From positions 310,001 to 374,000 of the forward strand of contig CAKNFJ010000001.1 in NCBI GenBank assembly GCA_930633495.1: DNA of 64,000 nt, in the 5' to 3' direction. Positions 45,193-57,700 of this stretch are shown one piece after another; the first letter of the stretch is position 1; every line of letters begins with the position of its first letter. This DNA comes from Hyphomicrobiales bacterium (GTDB taxonomy: Bacteria > Pseudomonadota > Alphaproteobacteria > Rhizobiales > Beijerinckiaceae). Position numbers and translations under genes: made by a program. Under the pieces are notes generated by a model. It worked only from the letters and a program-made list of their open reading frames with translations. It was not told the origin of the DNA and ran no database searches.

Positions 45193-45573
45193 CTACCTGA
45201 CCATGGTGGCGCGCATGCGCGCGTGGTAGCATTCGCAGTTCCACAGGCGGTCGGAATCCACCTCCCGGTACGACAGCATGCCCAGCGCGATGCCGCATGC
45301 CGTGCGGGAGGCGTAAGCCCAGGTAATGCGCTCGGAGCGGCTGGCTTCCGTCGCGAGCTGCACGGAAACCTTTGTCGCCTCGGCATAACGCGCCTGGATT
45401 TCGTCCTGAATAACCGAGAGATTCTGCTCCCGCGCCAGAGAAGAATGGCCCCAGGCCTGGCAAACCGCAGGCGCACTCCGTGACGGAGGCGTCCCGGAGA
45501 GATCGGCCGCCTGCGCCGCAACAGACAGAAGCAGCGGCAAGACAGCAGCGCAGACCAAAGACAAGGCTCTCAT
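45193..45573 (-). CDS. Small exported cysteine-containing protein in the secretion locus
   Basis: A 126-residue protein. The start MRALSLVCAAVLPLLLSVAA has GAGGAAG just upstream; a longer frame would hide the signal peptide. The mature protein (from about residue 23) is mainly helical (LAREQNLSVIQDEIQARYAEA) and carries Cys residues in AVCQAWG, RTACGIALG and WNCECYH, so disulfides or a metal site are possible. No domain is recognised. It lies between the giant substrate gene and the TolC-family gene on the same strand, which makes it a candidate periplasmic accessory of the secretion system, but direct evidence is lacking. Confidence 0.72.
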   Translation of the reverse strand: MRALSLVCAAVLPLLLSVAAQAADLSGTPPSRSAPAVCQAWGHSSLAREQNLSVIQDEIQARYAEATKVSVQLATEASRSERITWAYASRTACGIALGMLSYREVDSDRLWNCECYHARMRATMVR

Positions 45574-45739
45574 TTCTTCCTCAGCGCGCTCATTCTTAGC
45601 AAAATTCAGGCTAGTGGACCGCATGATCTTGCTCAAGCGGTTTCCATGACGTTCCGGCAGCTGCCTAGAATTTGAGCCGCCGATGTCACCAAAAAGAGAC
45701 GGTTTCACCACAACCAGAGCCGCATGCCAAAGTTTTCGC

Positions 45740-45769
45740 GGCCGGCAGCGCCTTAAGGCGACACCGGCC
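45740..45769 (-). terminator. Hairpin after the giant adhesin gene
   Basis: On the minus strand GGCCGGTGTCGCC, TTAA and GGCGCTGCCGGCC form a stem with one mismatched step, about 20 bases past the stop of the adhesin gene. Only a short A/T stretch (GAAAACTTT) follows, so it may be a terminator or a 3' stabilising structure. Confidence 0.5.
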
Positions 45770-45787
45770 CCGATTCGTCGAATGCGG

Positions 45788-48700
45788 TCAGGTCACGACC
45801 GTGGGTGTGGTCTGGTCGTGATCGTAGAGGATCTGGACGGAGCCGACCGGCGGGGTCGTGAAGGTCGCGACCTCCACCTGGGTTCCGCCCTCCGCGGTTC
45901 CGTTGCTGTCCACCAGCAGATGGTTTCCGGACACGCTGACGACTTCCGCAGCCTCCGCTGCATTGGTCGGCGCCGCCGTCCCCAGCGTGGCCAGCAGGTT
46001 GCTCAGATCGATCACATCGCCCTGGTTCCCATTGTAATCCTGGATGAGATCGGGAGTACCCACCGTCAGATGCGCCGGGTCGATGACGAAGGTATCGCCC
46101 ATTTGGCCACCGCCCGGAGCGTCCTGCCTCGCCGCATCCGCGAGCGTGACGCTGCTGCCTCCCCCGACGGTATCGGTGCCGCCGGTCGCCGCAGCGGCTG
46201 GATCGGTCCCCAGAACCGCATCGAGCAGAACCTCGACATAGGTTCCGGTCTGCCCGTCAGCGAAGTAGACCACGCCTTCGCCGGCAACAGCCTGACCGTC
46301 GATCACCTCGGTCGATGCCGTCGTGGCCGTGCCGATGCCGATGATCCCGTGATCGCCCAGATGCGTCAGTTCGTTCGCCTCGCCAACGCCGTCGCCATTG
46401 GCATCCTGCCAGATCAGCAGCTTGCTGAACGCCTCGTCGCTGGCGTCGACGACGCCATTGCCGCTGCTGTCGAGCGAAGCAAGGGCCTCCGCGCCGCTGG
46501 CAAAGCTGCCTCCGGCGAAGTTGGGCGTGAAGATCTCGCTGCCGCTGTCGATCTTGCCGTCACCGTTGAGATCGACGGCGAGGATGCCGTCATGGCTGCT
46601 GTTCCAGGCAACCTGATCGGCAGCGCCGTCGGCGTTGATGTCGAACGCCGTGGTCGCAGCGAAACCGTAGCCGTCGCCGCCCATATCCAGAACGATCGGG
46701 TCCGCCGCGCCGACGAAATTCTGACCGCTCAGATTGCCATAGCCGACACCACTGACGGTCATGATGTGCTCGACCTCCATCCCGCTATTACCCGGATTGG
46801 TGCTGTCGCTGATCGTCACCGAATAGATACCGGCATCGGCTGTAGAGCCGGTCCCCGAATAGGCGATAACGGTATAAGTGCCGGCTCCGGAAAGAAAGTC
46901 GTTCGTCGCCGACTGAAGCAGCGTTTCGATCGAACTGCCATTCCCATCGTTTACAAGCGTCGCCCCTCCGGTCACGAGCTCTATGACCTTGACGCCCGCC
47001 GCGACATTGACGCCGCTACCAGAGATGGTCTGGAAGACACCGTCGGTGATACTGCTTCCATTGACAGATACCGAGATCCGGTCGTTCGTCACCGAGAAGT
47101 TATTGACGGTCGCGACAGTATTGTCGCCATTGCCGACGCCACTGTGGTTGAAGACAACCTTGTCCGCGGCACCATCGCCTGCGCCGAGATTGACCGTCCA
47201 GTTGCGCCCGCTCAGCGAACCCGCATTGATCGTGACCGTATCGGCACCGGCGCCAGCATTGACGACGCTGCCGCTTCCGGTGCTTGCGGTAATCGCATCG
47301 CCGTAGGCCGAACCCGTGATCGTGATCATCTCGGCCTGGTTACCGAGGTTGATCGTCACGCCACTGGTCGCCGAGGCTGCGGAAACCGCCTCGACATCGG
47401 ACAGCCTGTTGTCGGCAAGAGCGTTGAGATCGGCGGAGGTCGATTTCAACGCGATGGTATCCGTGCCGCCGTCGAGATCGATGGTGCCGCCCCCCTGGAG
47501 GATGGCATCGAGCTGCCCGCCGGTCAGCGTCAGCGTATCCGCCCCGCTCGAACCGATGAGGTTGCCTGTCTCGACATTGCTGACGGTCGGGGTTCCCGCC
47601 GCAGAAATGTCCGCGACACCGCTGACCTTGACGTTCAGCACATCGCTGCTGCCGCCCGCGAGATCGACCGTTCCAAGGGACGACCATTGCTGCGCGGACA
47701 AGCTTACAGTGTCGGAGCTGCCGCTGCCGGTCAGCGTCTCGATGCCGCTCAATGCCCCCGTCGAGAAGTCGACCGTCGTCGCATTGGTCAGCGTGACCGC
47801 ATCGCTGCCGTTGCCGCCATCGATGCTTTCGCCGCTGGCGAAATCACCGTTCGCGAGGCGGAATTCGTCGTTGCCGCCCCCGCCCGTCATCGTGTCCTTG
47901 CCGCCGCTGCCGGCAATGATGTCGTTGCCCGAACCGCCGGTGATCGTGTCGGCCCCGGAGGAGCCGGTGATCGTGAACCCTTCGCTCTGGTTCGAGAGGT
48001 TCAACGTCGCCGCGGCTGTCAGGGTGACCTTTTCGATCTCGGCGATCTGCGCATCGCTCGTGCTGGCGAAATTGGCACCGACGTTCAGCGTATCGGTGCC
48101 GCCGCCGCCATTGATCAGCCTGTCGGCCTGATCGGCGACGATCGTGTCATCGCCGGTGCCGGCATAGATCACGTCGGCGCCGCCGCCGCCATCGATCGTG
48201 TCGTTGTTGCCGTCACGCCCGATCAGAATCTCGCCGGACGATGTGCCGGTCAGCGCCGAACTACCGGCCTGGGCGCGATCGACCGTCACCGTGGCGCTGT
48301 CGGACACCGAACCGTTCTGGCCGGAGTAGCTGAACGAGCCGCCGTCGCTGTCATTGTCCTTGAAGGTGACATTGCCGCTGGCCAGTGCCACGCTCGTGGC
48401 GTCGTTCGCGCCGCCCACGCTCGCAAGAGTGGAGCCCGCATCGTCATTGGCCAGCAGCGCCGCCGCCGCGATGACGATATTGGCGCCCGAACCGCTGATA
48501 TTGGTCAGGACCCGGTCGCCATGGAGCGGATTCGCCGGGCTGTCGACCTTGTTCAGGTTGATCGTCAGGGTCGCCGAGGCCGAGTCTCCATCCGCATCCT
48601 TGACGGTATAGGTGAAGGTTTCGGCAGCGTTGGCCGGAATATTCCCAGCGTCGGCGGTCAGCGTATAGGTGTAGCCGCCGTTCTTGTTGATGACCAACTT

Positions 48701-51700
48701 GCCGTAAGCGCCGTTCACCTCGAAGTTGCCGGAACCGTCGATCGTGCTGTCGGTCGTCGCACCATAGGCGATCGCCGTCACCAGCAAGGGCTGGTCAGCG
48801 CCGGATGCATCGGAGCTGCCGATGACGTCCCCGGTCTGGATAACGCTGGTGGTATCGGAAGAGACCAGGCGCACCTTCAACTCGTAAGCGTTGCTCTGGT
48901 CCTCATAGGTGCGGACGGTCGTGACCGTCTGGCCGTTGGTATCGACGAAGCCGAGCACGTCGAGCGTATAGCTCTGCCCGGCGATGGTCACGGTCGCCGT
49001 TTGCGTCGAGATCGAGATGATATCGCGGCTCGCCTCCGGGTCGCTCGAGTTGCTGGTTTCGGTGTGATCGAAATTGATCTGGATCGGCCCGACCTCGATC
49101 TCCTCGCCGTTGATGATCGCGGTGAACTTCACCGTCAACGTGACCGTGTCCAGCGATCCGCCACTCACCGGGTAGTTGTAGTGCGTGAAGGTTCCCAGGC
49201 TGAACGTCTGGTTGGTGGTGACCGGAGCGTTCGCCAGAGCAAGATTGTCGACGAAACCATAGCCCGACTGGCCGCTGCCCCCGGTTCCCCAGCGGATCTC
49301 GTCAACCGATCCGTCGCCGTCGCGATCGTAGCTCGTCGCGCTGCCGGACGTCATGGAAACGCTGGTCCATGCAGCGTTGATTGCGCCGATGCCAAGATCG
49401 TCCACCACGATGTTGAGCGTCGCGGTATCGTTGTTGGCGATCGGAACGTCGTCGACGATTGTGACGTCCAGGCTGCCCGTCGCCGACGAGCCATCCACAT
49501 CCGTCACCACGACCGCGAAGCTTTCAGTGACGCTGTTCGCGCCGCCGTTCGACTGCGGACCATGCGCCAGCGTGTTGTCCTGCAGGACATAGCTGTACGA
49601 GAAGCTGCCCCCGGTCGTCACACCGCCTGCGACCGTCGGGGTGAACCCCGTGATCGTCAGCAGGCCAGCCGGCGTATCGACGGTCTGTCCCGCGGTGAAC
49701 ACGCCGTTCGTCATCACGGCCACGCCGCCGACCGTCACGTTCCCCAGTCCGTCAGGCGTCGAAATCGTGAACGTGCCGGTCTGCGTCAGATCCGGCGCAG
49801 ACGGCGCGGTGCCATCCACGAGATGCTTCTCGTAGACCGTCTCCTCCCCGCCAGCGACTCCGAGGCCACCGATCGTCACCCCGTCATTCGCGCCGTTGAT
49901 CGTGATCTTCAGCGTCGTCGTCGAGGTGTCGCCGTCGCCATCCGTGATCGTGTAGCTGAACGTCTCCGTCAGCGTCTCGTTCGCAGACAGTCCCTGAACC
50001 GCCGCATGCGTGTTGTTCAGCGTGTAGCTGTAGCTGCCGTCAGCCGCGATGGTCACCGAGCCGTAGCTGCCCGCGACCGCCGCGCCGACCTGCCCGACGG
50101 CCGAGGCGACCGTCCCGACCGCGACACCCGTCACCGTCGCACCGTCAGCGCCGCGCACATCCGCAACGCCGTCCGTCGCATTCGCGTCCGGGGATGCGAC
50201 CGCGGCGGCCGTCAGCACGTTGCCGTTTGCAACCAGAGGACCGTCCTCCGCAACGCTGTCCGTATCCGGCTGCGCAACCGGAGCGTCGTCCGCGATCTGG
50301 ATCGTCAGCGTCGCCGAAGCATCGTCGGCCGCGTTGCCGTCGCCGTCCGCCACCACGATCGCGAAGCTGTCGCTCGCCGGCTGGCTGTCGTTGTCGACAT
50401 TGTCGGTCAGCCTGTAGGTGTAGTTCACCGTGTTGCCCACGATCGTGTCGATCGTCAGCGTCCCGTGCAAACCCTGGTAGCTCTGGCCGACCGCCAGCGC
50501 CTGCCCCCCGATCGTCACCGTCGAGGCGCCGTCGCCGCCCGTGTAGCTGAACGAGCCCGTCGTGATCTCGCTGTTCGACGCGGCATCCGAGCCCGCAGGC
50601 TCGCCGGTCCGCACCGGAAGACCCGCCTCGCTCACCTGCGTCCCCGGAGCGCCGGCCTGCGGAACCGTCAGGCCCGGCACGTCGTCCGTGCCCGTGATCG
50701 TGATCGTCACCGTCGTCGTCGACGGGTTCCCGTCATTGTCGGTGATCGTGTAGCTGAAGACGTCCGTCACCTGCTGGCCGGCGATCAGCGCCTGCACCGC
50801 AGGGCTGGCGTTGTTCAGCGTGTAGACATAGGCCCCGTCCGACCCGATCGTGATCGAGCCGTAAGTCCCCGCGACAGCCGTGCCGACCGAGCCGCCGGCG
50901 ACGCCCGTCACCGACGCGCCGTCCGCGCCCTGCGTGTCGTTGCCCAGCACGTTGCCGCTCGCGCTCAGAGGACCGTCCTCCGCAACGCTGTCCGTATCCG
51001 GCTGCGCAACCGGAGCGTCGTCCGCGATCTGGATCGTCAGCGTCGCCGAAGCATCGTCGGCCGCGTTGCCGTCGCCGTCCGCCACCACGATCGCGAAGCT
51101 GTCGCTCGCCGGCTGGCTGTCGTTGTCGACATTGTCGGTCAGCCTGTAGGTGTAGTTCACCGTGTTGCCCACGATCGTGTCGATCGTCAGCGTCCCGTGC
51201 AAACCCTGGTAGCTCTGGCCGACCGCCAGCGCCTGGCCCCCGATCGTCACCGTCGAGGCGCCGTCGCCGCCCGTGTAGCTGAACGAGCCCGTCGTGATCT
51301 CGCTGTTCGACGCGGCATCCGAGCCCGCAGGCTCGCCGGTCCGCACCGGAAGACCCGCCTCGCTCACCTGCGTCCCCGGAGCGCCGGCCTGCGGAACCGT
51401 CAGGCCCGGCACGTCGTCCGTGCCCGTGATCGTGATCGTCACCGTCGTCGTCGACGGGTCCCCGTCATTGTCGGTGATCGTGTAGCTGAAGACGTCCGTC
51501 ACCTGCTGGCCGGCAACCAGCGCCTGCACCGCGGGGCTGGCGTTGTTCAGCGTGTAGACATAGGCCCCGTCCGACCCGATCGTGATCGAGCCGTAAGTCC
51601 CCGCGACAGCCGTGCCGACCGAGCCGCCGGCGACGCCCGTCACCGACGCGCCGTCCGCGCCCTGCGTGTCGTTGCCCAGCACGTTGCCGCTCGCGCTCAG

Positions 51701-54700
51701 AGGACCGTCCTCCGCAACGCTGTCCGTATCCGGCTGCGCAACCGGAGCGTCGTCCGCGATCTGGATCGTCAGCGTCGCCGAAGCATCGTCGGCCGCGTTG
51801 CCGTCGCCGTCCGCCACCACGATCGCGAAGCTGTCGCTCGCCGGCTGGCTGTCGTTGTCGACATTGTCGGTCAGCCTGTAGGTGTAGTTCACCGTGTTGC
51901 CCACGATCGTGTCGATCGTCAGCGTCCCGTGCAAACCCTGGTAGCTCTGGCCGACCGCCAGCGCCTGCCCCCCGATCGTCACCGTCGAGGCGCCGTCGCC
52001 GCCCGTGTAGCTGAACGAGCCCGTCGTGATCTCGCTGTTCGACGCGGCATCCGAGCCCGCAGGCTCGCCGGTCCGCACCGGAAGACCCGCCTCGCTCACC
52101 TGCGTCCCCGGAGCGCCGGCCTGCGGAACCGTCAGGCCCGGCACGTCGTCCGTGCCCGTGATCGTGATCGTCACCGTCGTCGTCGACGGGTCCCCGTCAT
52201 TGTCGGTGATCGTGTAGCTGAAGACGTCCGTCACCTGCTGGCCGGCAACCAGCGCCTGCACCGCGGGGCTGGCGTTGTTCAGCGTGTAGACATAGGCCCC
52301 GTCCGACCCGATCGTGATCGAGCCGTAAGTCCCCGCGACAGCCGTGCCGACCGAGCCGCCGGCGACGCCCGTCACCGACGCGCCGTCCGCGCCCTGCGTG
52401 TCGTTGCCCAGCACGTTGCCGCTCGCGCTCAGAGGACCGTCCTCCGCAACGCTGTCCGTATCCGGCTGCGCAACCGGAGCGTCGTCCGCGATCTGGATCG
52501 TCAGCGTCGCCGAAGCATCGTCGGCCGCGTTGCCGTCGCCGTCCGCCACCACGATCGCGAAGCTGTCGCTCGCCGGCTGGCTGTCGTTGTCGACATTGTC
52601 GGTCAGCCTGTAGGTGTAGTTCACCGTGTTGCCCACGATCGTGTCGATCGTCAGCGTCCCGTGCAAACCCTGGTAGCTCTGGCCGACCGCCAGCGCCTGG
52701 CCCCCGATCGTCACCGTCGAGGCGCCGTCGCCGCCCGTGTAGCTGAACGAGCCCGTCGTGATCTCGCTGTTCGACGCGGCATCCGAGCCCGCAGGCTCGC
52801 CGGTCCGCACCGGAAGACCCGCTTCGCTCACCTGCGTCCCCGGAGCGCCGGCCTGCGGAACCGTCAGGCCCGGCACGTCGTCCGTGCCCGTGATCGTGAT
52901 CGTCACCGTCGTCGTCGACGGATCCCCGTCATTGTCGGTGATCGTGTAGCTGAAGACGTCCGTCACCTGCTGGCCGGCAACCAGCGCCTGCACCGCGGGG
53001 CTGGCGTTGTTCAGCGTGTAGACATAGGCCCCGTCCGACCCGATCGTGATCGAGCCGTAAGTCCCCGCGACAGCCGTGCCGACCGAGCCGCCGGCGACGC
53101 CCGTCACCGACGCGCCGTCCGCGCCCTGCGTGTCGTTGCCCAGCACGTTGCCGCTCGCGCTCAGAGGACCGTCCTCCGCAACGCTGTCCGTATCCGGCTG
53201 CGCAACCGGAGCGTCGTCCGCGATCTGGATCGTCAGCGTCGCCGAAGCATCGTCGGCCGCGTTGCCGTCGCCGTCCGCCACCACGATCGCGAAGCTGTCG
53301 CTCGCCGGCTGGCTGTCGTTGTCGACATTGTCGGTCAGCCTGTAGGTGTAGTTCACCGTGTTGCCCACGATCGTGTCGATCGTCAGCGTCCCGTGCAAAC
53401 CCTGGTAGCTCTGGCCGACCGCCAGCGCCTGGCCCCCGATCGTCACCGTCGAGGCGCCGTCGCCGCCCGTGTAGCTGAACGAGCCCGTCGTGATCTCGCT
53501 GTTCGACGCGGCATCCGAGCCCGCAGGCTCGCCGGTCCGCACCGGAAGACCCGCTTCGCTCACCTGCGTCCCCGGAGCGCCGGCCTGCGGAACCGTCAGG
53601 CCCGGCACGTCGTCCGTGCCCGTGATCGTGATCGTCACCGTCGTCGTCGACGGATCCCCGTCATTGTCGGTGATCGTGTAGCTGAAGACGTCCGTCACCT
53701 GCTGGCCGGCAACCAGCGCCTGCACCGCGGGGCTGGCGTTGTTCAGCGTGTAGACATAGGCCCCGTCCGACCCGATCGTGATCGAGCCGTAAGTCCCCGC
53801 GACAGCCGTGCCGACCGAGCCGCCGGCGACGCCCGTCACCGACGCGCCGTCCGCGCCCTGCGTGTCGTTGCCCAGCACGTTGCCGCTCGCGCTCAGAGGA
53901 CCGTCCTCCGCAACGCTGTCCGTATCCGGCTGCGCAACCGGAGCGTCGTCCGCGATCTGGATCGTCAGCGTCGCCGAAGCATCGTCGGCCGCGTTGCCGT
54001 CGCCGTCCGCCACCACGATCGCGAAGCTGTCGCTCGCCGGCTGGCTGTCGTTGTCGACATTGTCGGTCAGCCTGTAGGTGTAGTTCACCGTGTTGCCCAC
54101 GATCGTGTCGATCGTCAGCGTCCCGTGCAAACCCTGGTAGCTCTGGCCGACCGCCAGCGCCTGGCCCCCGATCGTCACCGTCGAGGCGCCGTCGCCGCCC
54201 GTGTAGCTGAACGAGCCCGTCGTGATCTCGCTGTTCGACGCGGCATCCGAGCCCGCAGGCTCGCCGGTCCGCACCGGAAGACCCGCCTCGCTCACCTGCG
54301 TCCCCGGAGCGCCGGCCTGCGGAACCGTCAGGCCCGGCACGTCGTCCGTGCCCGTGATCGTGATCGTCACCGTCGTCGTCGACGGATCCCCGTCATTGTC
54401 GGTGATCGTGTAGCTGAAGACGTCCGTCACCTGCTGGCCGGCAACCAGCGCCTGCACCGCGGGGCTGGCGTTGTTCAGCGTGTAGACATAGGCCCCGTCC
54501 GACCCGATCGTGATCGAGCCGTAAGTCCCCGCGACAGCCGTGCCGACCGAGCCGCCGGCGACGCCCGTCACCGACGCGCCGTCCGCGCCCTGCGTGTCGT
54601 TGCCCAGCACGTTGCCGCTCGCGCTCAGAGGACCGTCCTCCGCAACGCTGTCCGTATCCGGCTGCGCAACCGGAGCGTCGTCGACGATGTTGACCGACAG

Positions 54701-57700
54701 AGTCTCGCTGACCTGCTCGTTATCCTGGTCGGTCAGCACGATCGCCAGATTCTCGAACAAGCTGTTGTTGCCCGCCCCGGATCCATGCGCCTCGTTATCG
54801 ACGAGCGTGTAGCTGTAGCTCACCGTGCCGCTCGCCGCGTCGTAGCCGGTCACCGTGAAGGTGTTGCCGAGGCCCGTCGTCGCGAAGCTCAGCGTGCCGG
54901 TCAGCACCCCGTTCGAGATCACCGTATGGCCGTCGATGGTCAGCGTCTTGACGCCATCGCCGGACGCGATCGTGAACGTGCCCGTCCCCGTCTCCCCGGC
55001 GCTCCCCGGCGTCGAGCCGGGGCCGCCCGGCGTCCCCGCATCGAGCGCGGCCTCGTGAACCGTCACGTCGCCGCCGCTCGCCGAAGGCGTCAGGTTCGCG
55101 ATCACCGGCTTCACGCCCTCGATCGTGATCGTCAGCGTGGCCGTGTCGCTGTCACCGTCGCCATCAGCCAGCGTATAGGTGAACACATCCGCGACGCCAC
55201 CCGGCGTGCCGGCATTACGCACATAGCTGTAGTCGCCGTTGGCGTGGATTGTCAGGGTGCCATATTCACCCTGAATCTGGGCGCTGGAACCGGGATTGAT
55301 GGTCTGAGGAGCACCGCCACCGGGGTTATTGCTGGCAATGGCCGTCAGGCTGGCGCCATCCGCGCCCTGCGTGTCCGCGACGCCATCCTGCGCGTTGGCA
55401 TCTTCGGCGACGCCGATCTCGACGCCCGTCAGGACGTTGCCGGTCGCCACTTGCGGCGGAGCATAGCTGAAATCGTCGAAGCCGAAATAGGCGCCCGGCG
55501 GCGACTGAAGCGTCAGATGATGAACCTCTCCGAGCCCTGAAAGGCCAACCAGGGTCGGCCCCCCGGACATGCCCGGCTGCACGATCTGGGTGATGGTCCC
55601 CACGACGGCGCCGTTGGCGTCGTAACCCGTCACCGTAATAGCGACCGGCGACGAGCTCTGCGACGACATCCAGATGGAAACGGGCACGAACGAGGCATTG
55701 TCGGCCCGGGCAATCGTCACCGGATCGCCGGGAGCTCCCTCATAGCCGCTGACCTCGGCCCCGTTCTTCTCGCCGATGAACGCAGTATTGTTACCGGACT
55801 GAGGCGCATAGGTCGGGTAAGGCCCCGTACCGGCCGGGTTGTAGATGCCGGCCTGCTTGAAAATGAAGCCGTCGAAGGATGCGCCGCCCGGCGACAGCGG
55901 CTGCTCTGCGTTGTCGGACAGAACGATGCTGTCGAAATTGATGACTGTCGGAGCGGCGATAGAGTCGACATCGTCATGCGCGACGGGAACATCGTCCGCG
56001 ATCGCGATCGACAGGGTCGTGCCCGTCGGGTCGCCGTCGGAATCCACCACCTGCACCACGAAGTCGTCATGCGTCGCGTCGCCCGTGGTGTTGTCCGCGA
56101 GCGTGTAGGAATAGGTGAAGTCGTTCGCCGCAGCCGTGCCGTAAACCGTCAGCGTGCCGTACTGGCCCTGCACCACGATCCCCGCCGCGCCGGCATTGCT
56201 CACATCGACCTGCGCGCCGTTGCTGTCGGTCACATACAACTGCCCGATCGTGTCCGCGCCCGTCGTGATCGCGAAGGAACCCGTCGCCGTCTCGCTCGGA
56301 TCCGCGTTCCCGGCCCCGCCGCTCGCCGCAAGCTCGCCGGAACCCGCAGGCTCGCCGCCATTGCGGCCAGGCAGACCGGCCTCGCTCACGCTCGTGTCCG
56401 AACCCGCGCCGAGCACGATCGTCGGCGTCGAATCCTTCACCAGCGTGATCGTCACCGTCGCCGTCGCCGGATCGTTGTCCCCGTCGACGATCTGGTACTG
56501 GAACGTCACCGTCCCGTCCTCGCCGGCAGCCGGCGTATAGGTGAAGGTGCCGTCATTGTTGTAGACGACCGTCCCGGTCCCGCCCTGCAGCGAACCCGCG
56601 ACCAGGCTCACCTTCGCCGGATCCGTGATCGCCACGCCGTCCGCGCCCGGCACGTCGTTGCCGAACACGTTCACCGTCACCGCCGTGTTCTCGGCCGCCT
56701 GCGTCGCGCTGTCGTTCACCGCCGTCGGGACATCGTCCGCGATCGCGATCGACAGGGTCGTGCCCGTCGGGTCGCCGTCGGAATCCACCACCTGCACCGC
56801 GAAGTCGTCATGCGTCGCGTCGCCCGTGGTGTTGTCCGCGAGCGTGTAGGAATAGGTGAAGTCGTTCGCCGCAGCCGTGCCGTAAACCGTCAGCGTGCCG
56901 TACTGGCCCTGCACCACGATCCCCGCCGCGCCGGCATTGCTCACATCGACCTGCGCGCCGTTGCTGTCGGTCACATACAGCTGCCCGATCGTGTCCGCGC
57001 CCGTCGTGATCGCGAAGGAACCCGTCGCCGTCTCGCTCGGATCCGCGTTCCCGGCCCCGCCGCTCGCCGCAAGCTCGCCGGAACCCGCAGGCTCGCCGCC
57101 ATTGCGGCCAGGCAGACCGGCCTCGCTCACGCTCGTGTCCGAACCCGCGCCGAGCACGATCGTCGGCGTCGAATCCTTCACCAGCGTGATCGTCACCGTC
57201 GCCGTCGCCGGATCGTTGTCCCCGTCGACGATCTGGTACTGGAACGTCACCGTCCCGTCCTCGCCGGCAGCCGGCGTATAGGTGAAGGTGCCGTCATTGT
57301 TGTAGACGACCGTCCCGGTCCCGCCCTGCAGCGAACCCGCGACCAGGCTCACCTTCGCCGGGTCCGTGATCGCCACGCCGTCCGCGCCCGGCACGTCGTT
57401 GCCGAACACGTTCACCGTCACCGCCGTGTTCTCGGCCGCCTGCGTCGCGCTGTCGTTCACCGCCGTCGGGACATCGTCCGCGATCGCGATCGACAGGGTC
57501 GTGCCCGTCGGGTCGCCGTCGGAATCCACCACCTGCACCGCGAAGTCGTCATGCGTCGCGTCGCCCGTGGTGTTGTCCGCGAGCGTGTAGGAATAGGTGA
57601 AGTCGTTCGCCGCAGCCGTGCCGTAAACCGTCAGCGTGCCGTACTGGCCCTGCACCACGATCCCCGCCGCGCCGGCATTGCTCACATCGACCTGCGCGCC

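Noticed and set aside
45683..55540. A 3,285-codon open frame on the plus strand opposite the adhesin gene
   Set aside because: Its translation is Arg/His/Asp-rich low complexity that simply mirrors the repeat units; the minus strand encodes recognisable modules, a secretion signal and fits the locus.
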